From Paraclostridium dentum (GTDB lineage: Bacteria; Bacillota; Clostridia; Peptostreptococcales; Peptostreptococcaceae), in the NCBI RefSeq assembly GCF_012922555.1, contig NZ_WIPK01000005.1, positions 124,001-188,000 on the forward strand: a DNA stretch of 64,000 nt, read 5' to 3'. The notes under the pieces were generated by a model. The model was not told where the DNA came from and did no database searches. It was given only the letters and a program-made list of their open reading frames with translations. The translations under genes and the position numbers were made by a program. Below, in pieces: positions 9,913-17,828 of this stretch. How positions within the stretch are numbered: the first letter of the stretch is position 1; each line of letters opens with the position of its first letter.

Positions 9913-9936
9913 AAGTCTAAGCTTTCGCTTAGACTT
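9913..9936 (-). terminator. terminator directly after rsmH
   Basis: Hairpin with 10-bp arms AAGTCTAAGC and GCTTAGACTT around a 4-nt loop, followed on the minus strand by a T-rich run. It abuts the rsmH stop codon and ends the cpsB-like/lgt/rsmH block. Confidence 0.85.
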
Positions 9937-10872
9937 CTATATTCTTTCAGCAACCCTTAATTTTGCACTTCTAGATCTTGGGTTTTCTTCGATTTCTTTG
10001 TCTGTTGGTAATATTGGTTTTCTAGTTATAACTTTTACTAAAGCCTCTTTATCACACTGACATATAGGAATATGTGGTGGACATATACAATCTGTTGCTA
10101 AATCTCTAAATGCATTTTTTACAATTCTATCCTCTAAAGAGTGGAAAGTTATTATACATATTCTTCCGCCCTCATTCATAATAGAAGCTGCATCATCTAT
10201 CATCTCAGTTATAACACCTAATTCATTGTTTACTTCTATTCTTATAGCTTGGAAAGTTCTTTTGGCTGGATGTGGCCCATCTATTCTAGCTTTCTTAGGT
10301 ATAGCTTTTTTTATAATTTCAACTAGTTCACCTGTAGTTTCTATGTTCTTTTCTTTACGTCCTTCTACTATGAACTTAGCTATACGTTTAGCCCAATTAT
10401 CTTCTCCATAATCTTTTATTATTTTTGATAATTCCGCTTCACTATATGTGTTTACAACATCATAAGCTGAAAAACTGCATCTTATATCCATTCTCATATC
10501 TAAAGGTGCATCTTGCATATATGAAAATCCTCTATCAGCCTCATCTAATTGGTGTGATGAAACACCTAAATCCGCTAGAACCCCATCCACTTTATATACA
10601 CCTATTTTTTCTAATTCATTTTTTAAATTTTGAAAATTACTGTGCACAAATTTTACTCTATCGCTATATTCACTCAGCCTTTCTTTTGCTGTATTTATAG
10701 CGTTTATATCTTGGTCAAATCCTATAAAAAGTCCATCCTTAGAAAGTCTTTTTACTATTTCTTTGGAGTGGCCTGCACCACCCATTGTACAATCAACATA
10801 TACTCCATCTGGTTTTATGTTTAAATTATCAATACACTCATCTAAAAGTACCGATACGTGATGAAATTCCAT
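9937..10872 (-). CDS. rsmH: 16S rRNA (cytosine1402-N4)-methyltransferase RsmH (MraW)
   Basis: SAM-dependent methyltransferase modifying C1402 of 16S rRNA. The start [17 protein letters not shown], the SAM loop [14 protein letters not shown] near residue 27, [20 protein letters not shown] and [10 protein letters not shown] are all family signatures. Length is 311 residues, the usual size. It starts 3 bp after lgt. No mraZ precedes it, unlike many dcw clusters. Confidence 0.97.
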   Translation of the reverse strand: MEFHHVSVLLDECIDNLNIKPDGVYVDCTMGGAGHSKEIVKRLSKDGLFIGFDQDINAINTAKERLSEYSDRVKFVHSNFQNLKNELEKIGVYKVDGVLADLGVSSHQLDEADRGFSYMQDAPLDMRMDIRCSFSAYDVVNTYSEAELSKIIKDYGEDNWAKRIAKFIVEGRKEKNIETTGELVEIIKKAIPKKARIDGPHPAKRTFQAIRIEVNNELGVITEMIDDAASIMNEGGRICIITFHSLEDRIVKNAFRDLATDCICPPHIPICQCDKEALVKVITRKPILPTDKEIEENPRSRSAKLRVAERI

Positions 10873-10875
10873 ATT

Positions 10876-11631
10876 TTATCGCTCCTTAGTATCATCTATT
10901 TCTTTTTTATTTTTCTTTGATAAATATAGGTGGACTATTATTCCCCCTATTACGCCTGCTAAGCTTATAACTTGAGCCATTCTAAGAGGTCCTATCATAA
11001 GGCTATCAGTTCTAAGCCCTTCGATAAAAAATCTTCCTAAAGAATATAGTATAGCATATAAAACTATAATTTGACCCTCATAAGATTTCTTTTTTCTAAA
11101 TATACATAGGAATATAAATATACCAAAATCCCATATAGATTCATATAGAAAAGTTGGATGTACTTTTACTCCATCTACCATTATTCCCCATGGTAAATTA
11201 GTTGGGCCTCCATGAGCTTCTTTATTTATAAAATTGCCCCATCTTCCTATAGCTTGAGCTAAAGGCATTCCAAGTATAACAGTATCTGCTAATTTTAGAA
11301 AATCAATCTTCTTATATCTAGAAAATACATATCCTGCTAATATTCCACCTATTAAAGCTCCATGTATTGCCATTCCACCACCTCTAAAATTGAATATTTG
11401 AGATGGGTTATTAGAATAATATTCCCAATTAAATATTACGTAATACAATCTGGCACTTATTAGTCCTACCGGAATTGCAATAATTGCTAAATCTAATATA
11501 TCATCTTCTTTGATTCCAACTCTTTTAGCCTCTTTCAATGCTATTAATGTACCTAAAATCATACCTGTTGCCATAAGTATTCCATACCACATTACATCTA
11601 TTCCAAATATAGTAAATGCAATTCTATCCAT
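10876..11631 (-). CDS. lgt: phosphatidylglycerol--prolipoprotein diacylglyceryl transferase Lgt
   Basis: Polytopic membrane enzyme that transfers diacylglyceryl to the lipobox cysteine of prolipoproteins. About seven hydrophobic segments are present, with the Lgt signature GRWGNFINKEAHGGPT and the conserved RGGGMAIHGALIGG loop. Its 251 residues are slightly short but within range. It is 10 bp after the cpsB-like gene and 3 bp before rsmH, an operon arrangement that replaces mraZ at the head of the cluster. One substrate in the window is the lipoprotein at 50343. Confidence 0.95.
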   Translation of the reverse strand: MDRIAFTIFGIDVMWYGILMATGMILGTLIALKEAKRVGIKEDDILDLAIIAIPVGLISARLYYVIFNWEYYSNNPSQIFNFRGGGMAIHGALIGGILAGYVFSRYKKIDFLKLADTVILGMPLAQAIGRWGNFINKEAHGGPTNLPWGIMVDGVKVHPTFLYESIWDFGIFIFLCIFRKKKSYEGQIIVLYAILYSLGRFFIEGLRTDSLMIGPLRMAQVISLAGVIGGIIVHLYLSKKNKKEIDDTKER

Positions 11632-11641
11632 AAACTAATCC

Positions 11642-12421
11642 CTACCTTTTAAATAGTCTTTTAAATAAATTTTTCTTTTCTATGTATTTTGTTGGTTCTA
11701 AAATGCATATATCTTTATTTTCTAAAATACATTTTTGATTTTCTTCAAATATATTTTTTGCATTTTCTTCTCCATATTGCTTACTTATGTAATCATATAC
11801 TTCTTTAATTAGTGGTCTTCTCTTTGTACTACTATGTGCATCTGTCGCTATAAAGTGAACCATATTATTTTCTAGTAAAATTTTACTAGTCTTCTCTGCC
11901 TCTTTCCCATTTTTCCCTATTACACTAGCTCCATTCAATTGAATTAAAGCTCCCTCATTTATACAATCATATATAATATTTGGACTTTCTTGTACTTTAG
12001 GATATCTTTCTACATGCGCTAGTATAGGTATGTATTTTTTTAACTTTAATTCATACACTATATCTGCTAAATTATTAGGAAAATTATTAGGCGAAAACTC
12101 AACTAATATATATTTACTGTTATTTAAGCTATGAAACTCTAATTTTTCAAAATCACATAATAAATCATCTGTAAAATAAAGCTCATTTCCTAAAAGAACT
12201 TCTATATCTATATTTTCATCTTTTAATTTCTTGTTAAAGCTTTTTAATATTGCTTTTAACTCTTCTCCACTTTTATATTTAAAATCTGGATGATAGTGGG
12301 ATGTATTAATTATCTTTTTAATGCCTTCATTTTGTGCTATTTTTGCCATTTCTATAGATTCTTCTAAGCTTTTTGACCCATCATCTACTTGTGGCAATAT
12401 ATGACAATGTATATCTATCAT
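11642..12421 (-). CDS. CpsB/YwqE-type PHP-fold protein-tyrosine phosphatase
   Basis: Metal-dependent phosphatase of the PHP superfamily, 259 residues. The metal-binding motifs are IDIHCHILPQVDDG at the N-terminus (His5, His7), LAHVERYP in the middle and FIATDAHS near residue 190. Relatives dephosphorylate tyrosine kinases that control capsule or wall polysaccharide export; no such kinase is in this window. It has a good promoter upstream and leads into lgt and rsmH. Target unknown. Confidence 0.85.
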   Translation of the reverse strand: MIDIHCHILPQVDDGSKSLEESIEMAKIAQNEGIKKIINTSHYHPDFKYKSGEELKAILKSFNKKLKDENIDIEVLLGNELYFTDDLLCDFEKLEFHSLNNSKYILVEFSPNNFPNNLADIVYELKLKKYIPILAHVERYPKVQESPNIIYDCINEGALIQLNGASVIGKNGKEAEKTSKILLENNMVHFIATDAHSSTKRRPLIKEVYDYISKQYGEENAKNIFEENQKCILENKDICILEPTKYIEKKNLFKRLFKR

Positions 12422-12448
12422 TTAGCTCTCCCTCCTTTTATAAACTAA

Positions 12449-12477
12449 ATAATACCATATTACCTATAAACCATCAA
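12449..12477 (-). promoter_or_regulatory. sigma-A-like promoter for cpsB-like/lgt/rsmH
   Basis: On the minus strand TTGATG (12472-12477) and TATTAT (12449-12454) are 17 bp apart, with a Shine-Dalgarno AAAGGAGGG just before the cpsB-like start at 12421. Seen in sequence; activity is inferred. Confidence 0.6.
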
Positions 12478-12600
12478 TTTTCTTTAACTATTTCACTTTA
12501 AAACAAAGCTTTTTTTGAGCTTAAAACATATAAACCTGATATAACTAATTTTCATAGATTGTCCATAATTCTTTCATAGGTGTGCTTTGCTTAAGCGTAA

Positions 12601-12626
12601 AAAAAGTGCTATAATTAGCACTTTTT
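12601..12626 (-). terminator. terminator after the M16 operon
   Basis: Arms AAAAAGTGCTA and TAGCACTTTTT with a 4-nt loop, directly after the M16 stop. On the minus strand the T-run continues into ACGCTTAA, a tail shared with the terminator at 28841. Confidence 0.85.
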
Positions 12627-12630
12627 AAAT

Positions 12631-13917
12631 TTACTTAGGTTCTACTATTGAGATTACGCAATACTCTTCTTTTAAATGATTTTTTAATCTTTCTTCTACT
12701 TCTTTAAACTCTACTTCCTTAATAACATCTAAATAATCTAATAAGTTTATATCTTTAAACTTATATGCTATAAAATTATTAGCTATAAAGTTTACTGAAT
12801 CAAAGTATTTTATAAACTGACCCATTTTTTTCTTTTTTATTCTATTGAAATCTTCTTCACATAGTCCTTCTTTTTGATACTTAGTTATATACTTTAATAT
12901 AACATCTTTTACTTTCATAGGACTTTCAGATTCTCCTCCTACTAAAGTAAATGCATAATCAACTTGAGATGTAAATCCACATCCAAAATTATCATTTATC
13001 AGTCCACTCATATATAATTCATCAAATACTTCGCTACCTCTTTTAAAAATCATATCTAACAGAATTTCTGTAACAACTTCTTTACGAAGCAGTTCTCTCC
13101 CCTTAATTCCTACGTTATCATCTTTAAATCCTATGTTAAACATAGGCATTGATATAGGGAAATTTGCAACTATTTCTTTTTTATTTATTTCTTTAGATTC
13201 TTCAGGATAAAATTTTTTTATACTATGATCTAGTTTTTCTATATTACTGTGATTACTTTTTTTGATACTTTCCATAACTTTGTCAACTTCGACATCCCCT
13301 ACTACAAATAAAGCCATATTTCCCGGGTTATAAAATGTATTATAACATTTATAAAGTTCATCTTTTGTAATTTTGTATATACTTTCCACAGTTCCTGCTA
13401 TATCAACATTTACAGGATAATCTTTGTACATTGCTCTTAAGCAATTGAAATATACATTCCAGTCAGGGTCATCATTATACATTTTTATTTCCTGCTCAAT
13501 TATCCCTTTTTCTTTCTCTACATTCTCATCTGTAAAATATGGAGTTTGTACATAATCTATAAGGTGCTCTAAGCTTTCATAAAAGTTGTCTGTACAAGAA
13601 AATAAATATGCAGTCATAGTGAAATTAGTATATGCATTTGCACTAGCTCCTAACTTAGAAAATTTATCAAATGCATTTCCACCATCTGGTTGCTCGAACA
13701 TTTTATGTTCTAAAAAGTGTGCTATACCTTCATTTACTCTAAATTTTTCATTTTCATTTATAGGAATGAATTCTAACTCATTAGATCCATAATTAGTAGC
13801 TAACACTGCAAATTTTTTCATAAACCCTTTTTTAGGCATAAAATATACATCAAGTCCATTGTCTAATTTTTCATAATAAAGTTCTTCTTTTAATATATCG
13901 TTAACTATCTTTTCCAT
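12631..13917 (-). CDS. M16 family zinc peptidase (YmfH-like), catalytic member
   Basis: A 428-residue M16 (pitrilysin/insulinase) protease. The inverted zinc motif HFLEH is at residues 67-71, with the downstream acidic ligand region IIEQEIKMYNDD near 139-150, so the active site looks intact. It is the last gene of a three-gene run and is 9 bp after a second M16 protein lacking the motif. Such pairs usually form heterodimers in which one subunit is catalytic. Bacillus ymfF/ymfH is the closest arrangement I know. Substrate unknown. Confidence 0.9.
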   Translation of the reverse strand: MEKIVNDILKEELYYEKLDNGLDVYFMPKKGFMKKFAVLATNYGSNELEFIPINENEKFRVNEGIAHFLEHKMFEQPDGGNAFDKFSKLGASANAYTNFTMTAYLFSCTDNFYESLEHLIDYVQTPYFTDENVEKEKGIIEQEIKMYNDDPDWNVYFNCLRAMYKDYPVNVDIAGTVESIYKITKDELYKCYNTFYNPGNMALFVVGDVEVDKVMESIKKSNHSNIEKLDHSIKKFYPEESKEINKKEIVANFPISMPMFNIGFKDDNVGIKGRELLRKEVVTEILLDMIFKRGSEVFDELYMSGLINDNFGCGFTSQVDYAFTLVGGESESPMKVKDVILKYITKYQKEGLCEEDFNRIKKKKMGQFIKYFDSVNFIANNFIAYKFKDINLLDYLDVIKEVEFKEVEERLKNHLKEEYCVISIVEPK

Positions 13918-13926
13918 ATACTCCTC

Positions 13927-15189
13927 CTAATTTCTTAAGAAATAAATAGTATCTAATTGTAATTTTTTAAACACACTAATAATTTCTTCTTTATTAACTT
14001 TTTCTACATAATTAATAATATCTTCTATACTTAAATTTGTTTTACTTATATCTTGAGAAAATTTAAAATCAGATAATCCACCTATACTATCTTTTAAAGA
14101 TCTCATAGAACTTGTAAGTGATATTTTACTATTTTCAAGTTCTTCGTCACTTATATCTCCATTTATAATACTTTCTATTTGTTGTCTAACTAAATCTGTT
14201 GTTTTTTCATAATTTTGAGTTTCTATACCTGAAGATATGAATAGTATTCCTTTATATTTTTCTATAGATGAATATATATAGTAACATAAGCTTTCTTTTT
14301 CTCTTATATTTATAAACATTTTAGATTGTGGTCCTCCACCTAAAATATTGCATCCTACAACTAGAGGGTAATAATTTTTTGCATCTGCAAAATCTGTATT
14401 CGTTCTATATCCCATAACTAATTTACCCTGTGCTATGTCCATTTTATCAACTATATTTTTAACAGATTTAACATTCTTTTCATATTTTTCTCTAGGTATT
14501 TCTATGACTTTTTCTCTTTCAAATTTAAATTTATTTTTTATAATATCTATAACTTTTTCTTCATCAAATTCACCTTCTATAACAATATCTATAGGAGATG
14601 TTTTTAAAATATCTTTATAGTGATTGTATAGATCTTTACCATTTATTTTATCAATTTCTTCTATATATCCATATTCACTTATACTAAACTTTTCATCTTT
14701 GCACATTTCTTCAAAACATCTTTCTAGCGCATATCTTCCTTTATCATTTATCTTAGCTTTTATTCTTTCAGCTAAATTTTGTTTTTCTAATTTAAGATAT
14801 TCCTCTTTAAAACCACCATTCTCTGTTAGTGGATTATTTATTATTTCATTTAAAAATTCTATCGCATCTGTAAATATAGGTTCTTCTAGATATTGTTCAT
14901 TAGTTGTTACTAATTTTATATTTAAAATCTGTCTTTCACCTCGCTTACTTACATCAGCTAAAATAGACGCACCATACAAATCTTCCAATTTATTAGATAT
15001 ATCTTTTAATGTTTTATATTTGTTACTTGCATTAGTTATCATATTTGGAATTAACGCATTTTTTGTAGTTTCGTTTTTGTCTAAAATTCTTTGTATGTAT
15101 ACGCTAACTAAATTTGTTTTAAATTTTTTAGACTGTATTAAAGTTAAATTTATATTCTCATCTAAATTTATTTTTTTTATATTCTCCAT
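13927..15189 (-). CDS. M16 family peptidase-like protein without zinc motif (YmfF-like)
   Basis: A 420-residue protein with the M16 fold pattern (IRNMITNASNKYKTL-type N-terminal region and GGGPQSKMFINIREKESLCYY in the C-terminal half), but no HxxEH anywhere in the N-terminal domain. The GGGxxSxLF...REKxxLCY segment is the substrate-binding signature kept in non-catalytic partners. It sits directly upstream of the catalytic M16 gene, which supports a heterodimer. Confidence 0.87.
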   Translation of the reverse strand: MENIKKINLDENINLTLIQSKKFKTNLVSVYIQRILDKNETTKNALIPNMITNASNKYKTLKDISNKLEDLYGASILADVSKRGERQILNIKLVTTNEQYLEEPIFTDAIEFLNEIINNPLTENGGFKEEYLKLEKQNLAERIKAKINDKGRYALERCFEEMCKDEKFSISEYGYIEEIDKINGKDLYNHYKDILKTSPIDIVIEGEFDEEKVIDIIKNKFKFEREKVIEIPREKYEKNVKSVKNIVDKMDIAQGKLVMGYRTNTDFADAKNYYPLVVGCNILGGGPQSKMFINIREKESLCYYIYSSIEKYKGILFISSGIETQNYEKTTDLVRQQIESIINGDISDEELENSKISLTSSMRSLKDSIGGLSDFKFSQDISKTNLSIEDIINYVEKVNKEEIISVFKKLQLDTIYFLRN

Positions 15190-15198
15190 ATAATCCTC

Positions 15199-16305
15199 CT
15201 ATTTTTCTATTAACAATATTTGAGCATACATTTCATCAATAAGTATCTTTACTTTATCTTTTGGTTCTATATAATGAAATCTAACTTCAGAAGTATCTAA
15301 TTCTTTTAAAATACTTTCAACTAAGTTTTTATTGTACATGTTATCAATTGTACATGTAGGAATAACTACATGCAATACATCAATTCCATATTCTAGAAGT
15401 TGCTCTCCTGATTTTATTATATCGTCTTTATTATTTTCTAAAAGTGGTAATTTTATTTGAATTTTTGTATTTTTCTCTTTTTCTATGTAATATTTTATTT
15501 TTTCTCTAAAAATAATATCTTGTTCTAAATTATTTTCATCTTCTAATCCTATTAAAAGAACACCTGAGTCTACATCTTCATTTTTTATATTTCCCAAAAT
15601 CTCATTGGTATATGACTTTGCTAAATTGTTGGATTTATAAAAAACATCAGTAAGTTTAATATTCACTCCATATTTATTAAGATTCATACTATCTAACCTT
15701 TTGTTAAATATATCAAAGTCTTTCCCCTCTGTTATAAACATCGGACATATTATTATATTTTTATATCCTAGTTCTACAACCTCTTGTACCATATTTTCAA
15801 AATATGGTTTAGTGTACATATATGCATCAGCAACTTTGTATTTAGATCCTAGTTTAGATCTTAGCCCAGATGAAATTTTATGTGCAGTGTCTTTAAATTC
15901 ACTAGTGCCTAGATTTTCATAGTACCCTTTATACTTATGCAAGTTATATATACTAGATATGTATGCCTCGTATCCCTTATCAAAGTAAATTTCATTTGCA
16001 CGTTCTCTAATATTATATTTTTTAGATTCTCCATGATATACAAGCATTACTAAAGTTTCATCTTGAATATCTCCATGTTCTATAGATTTAACTTTTATAT
16101 CATCCTTTATAAAAACTACAATTGATAAATTTATTATTAAAAACGAAACTATAAAACCTGCAAATAATTTTTTATAATCTTTTTCATAATATATAAAATA
16201 TGTATATACAGACACTGTCGCAGCTATAATAAATATATTCTCCATATACCCATCAAATATAATGCTCAATCCAAATAAAATACCTAAACAAATTGGCATA
16301 ACCAT
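15199..16305 (-). CDS. membrane-tethered ferrochelatase/CbiX-fold protein, function unknown
   Basis: A 368-residue protein. About three hydrophobic segments fill residues 1-66. A soluble part follows that looks like the first lobe of a class II chelatase: ETLVMLVYHGESKKYN, AYMYTKPYFENMVQEVVELG and IIICPMFITEGKD. The second lobe is recognisable in outline, but the position where ferrochelatase has its active-site His reads VLLIGLEDENN. No haem or cobalamin biosynthesis gene is nearby. It heads the M16 operon with a 9-bp gap. The fold call is pattern recognition and a chelatase activity is doubtful. Confidence 0.6.
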   Translation of the reverse strand: MVMPICLGILFGLSIIFDGYMENIFIIAATVSVYTYFIYYEKDYKKLFAGFIVSFLIINLSIVVFIKDDIKVKSIEHGDIQDETLVMLVYHGESKKYNIRERANEIYFDKGYEAYISSIYNLHKYKGYYENLGTSEFKDTAHKISSGLRSKLGSKYKVADAYMYTKPYFENMVQEVVELGYKNIIICPMFITEGKDFDIFNKRLDSMNLNKYGVNIKLTDVFYKSNNLAKSYTNEILGNIKNEDVDSGVLLIGLEDENNLEQDIIFREKIKYYIEKEKNTKIQIKLPLLENNKDDIIKSGEQLLEYGIDVLHVVIPTCTIDNMYNKNLVESILKELDTSEVRFHYIEPKDKVKILIDEMYAQILLIEK

Positions 16306-16331
16306 TGAATCAACTCCATTAAAAGTATAGT

Positions 16332-16360
16332 TTGCATGACTAATATATATGATGTATAAT
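16332..16360 (+). promoter_or_regulatory. promoter of ychF
   Basis: TTGCAT (16332-16337) and TATAAT (16355-16360) with a 17-bp spacer, 58 bp before the ychF start and divergent from the M16 operon. Confidence 0.65.
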
Positions 16361-16418
16361 TAGAATGTATGTCTAAATTAAAATAAATATAAGACTTAAG
16401 AAGAGAGGAAGATACAAT

Positions 16419-17516
16419 ATGAAATTAGGTATAGTTGGTTTACCAAACGTAGGTAAAAGTACACTATTTAATGCGATAACTCAAGCAGGTGCTGAATCTG
16501 CTAACTACCCTTTCTGTACAATAGAGCCAAACGTAGGTGTTGTGGCTGTGCCGGACGAAAGACTAGAAAAATTAAAAGAACTATATGATTCTAAAAAAGT
16601 TGTGCCTACAGCTATAGAATTTTGTGATATAGCTGGTTTAGTTAGAGGTGCATCTAAAGGTGAAGGTCTTGGAAATAAATTCCTATCTCACATAAGAGAA
16701 GTTGATGCAATAGTACATGTTGTTAGATGCTTCGAAGATCCTAACGTTGTTCACGTTGATGGTTCAGTGGATCCTTTAAGAGATATAGAAACTATAAACT
16801 TAGAATTAATATTCTCTGATATAGAAATATTAGAAAGAAGAATTCAAAAGACTCAAAAAGCTGCTAAAGCAGATAAATCTTTAGCTTCAGAGCTTGAGTT
16901 CTTAAAAGAAATAATGGCTACTTTAGAAGATAGTAAATGTGTTAGAACTATGGAGTTTACTGAAGATCAGCAAGCATTTGTTAACTCATTAAACTTACTT
17001 ACTTCTAAACCAGTTATATATGCTACTAATGTAAGTGAAGATGATTTAGCTGATGAAGCTCAAAACAATGAATATGTAAATAGAGTTAGAGAATTCGCAG
17101 CAACTGAAGATGCTGAAGTTGTTGTTGTATGTGCTCAAATAGAAGCTGAAATAGCAGAACTTGACACTGATGAAGAAAAGAAAGAGTTCTTAGAAACATT
17201 AGGTCTTGAGCAATCTGGACTTGATAAACTTATAAAATCTTCATATGCTTTACTTGGACTTGTTTCTTATTTAACTGCTGGACCTCAAGAGGTTAGAGCT
17301 TGGACTATAAAGGTAGGAACTAAAGCTCCTCAAGCTGGTGGTAAGATACACTCTGATATAGAGAGAGGGTTCATAAGAGCGGAAACTATAGCATTTGATG
17401 ATTTAGTTAATGTAGGAACAATGACAGCTGCTAAAGATAAAGGTTTAGTTAGACTTGAAGGTAAAGAATATATAGTTAAAGACGGAGATGTTATACTATT
17501 CAGATTTAACGTTTAA
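16419..17516 (+). CDS. ychF: redox-regulated ATPase YchF (OLA1 family)
   Basis: Obg-family P-loop protein that binds ribosomes and prefers ATP. The P-loop GLPNVGKSTLFNAIT is at residues 6-20, switch regions include DIAGLVRGASKGEGLGN, and the G4 position reads YATNVSED in place of NKxD, which explains ATP preference. A helical hairpin lies in the middle and a TGS domain occupies about 280-365. Length 365 is typical. It is monocistronic, with its own promoter and a strong terminator, and its codon use is more GC-tolerant than its neighbours, as expected for a highly expressed gene. Confidence 0.97.
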   Translation: MKLGIVGLPNVGKSTLFNAITQAGAESANYPFCTIEPNVGVVAVPDERLEKLKELYDSKKVVPTAIEFCDIAGLVRGASKGEGLGNKFLSHIREVDAIVHVVRCFEDPNVVHVDGSVDPLRDIETINLELIFSDIEILERRIQKTQKAAKADKSLASELEFLKEIMATLEDSKCVRTMEFTEDQQAFVNSLNLLTSKPVIYATNVSEDDLADEAQNNEYVNRVREFAATEDAEVVVVCAQIEAEIAELDTDEEKKEFLETLGLEQSGLDKLIKSSYALLGLVSYLTAGPQEVRAWTIKVGTKAPQAGGKIHSDIERGFIRAETIAFDDLVNVGTMTAAKDKGLVRLEGKEYIVKDGDVILFRFNV

Positions 17517-17521
17517 TATAG

Positions 17522-17554
17522 AAAAAGTATCGATATTTTTTATCGATACTTTTT
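17522..17554 (+). terminator. bidirectional terminator after ychF
   Basis: Arms AAAAAGTATCGATA (17522-17535) and TATCGATACTTTTT (17541-17554), with A-run and T-run at the two ends, five bases after the ychF stop. Confidence 0.9.
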
Positions 17555-17569
17555 TTAGTTAATAACACT

Positions 17570-17648
17570 AGAGGGAGTGAGAGTATAGTTTGCTACACAA
17601 GCTAAAAAAACGCTTGAAATGTAGCTAAAATATACTCTCACTCCCTCT
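17570..17648. repeat. long inverted repeat, 18-bp perfect arms
   Basis: Arms 17570-17587 (AGAGGGAGTGAGAGTATA) and 17631-17648 are exact reverse complements. Inside, GCTACA pairs with TGTAGC and CAAGC with GCTTG around a poly-A loop, so nearly the whole 79 bp can fold as one long, lightly bulged hairpin. It is G-rich in one arm, unlike the AT-rich surroundings. There is no U-run at either end, so it is not a standard terminator, and the ychF terminator lies 15 bp away. It could be a small palindromic mobile repeat or the stem of a structured RNA. Confidence 0.7.
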
Positions 17649-17828
17649 TATACAAATTAACAGACTTACCCATCCTAATTAGGTATTTTGCCTTATGTGA
17701 TAAAATTAAAGTTTAAAAATCAGATTAGCGAAGATTGAATATATAAGATTTAGCGACTTTTAAAGCATCTTTCCAGCTTTAGGATCAAAACTTATATATT
17801 AACCTGAGCGCCCCACTATTTTAAACTA
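17649..17828. other. gene-free region with nested hairpins; possible structured RNA
   Basis: No coding region is visible. A 10-bp perfect pair (17738-17747 with 17791-17800, AATATATAAG) encloses a second 6-bp pair (TAAAGC 17761-17766 with GCTTTA 17776-17781), and GCG/CGC bases could extend the outer stem. CCTAATTAGG at 17675-17684 is a perfect palindrome. Read on the minus strand, a weak promoter-like TTTACA/TAAAAT lies at the murE 3' end, and a transcript would end at the terminator at 17522. A small RNA is possible, but I match it to no known family. Confidence 0.3.

Noticed and set aside
14624-15193. Plus-strand open frame of 189 codons
   Set aside because: Antisense to the non-catalytic M16 gene; serine- and leucine-rich as expected for a shadow frame.
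17649-17828. 6S RNA or another known small RNA
   Set aside because: I could not match conserved 6S, tmRNA or SRP sequence blocks; only generic stem pairing is visible.
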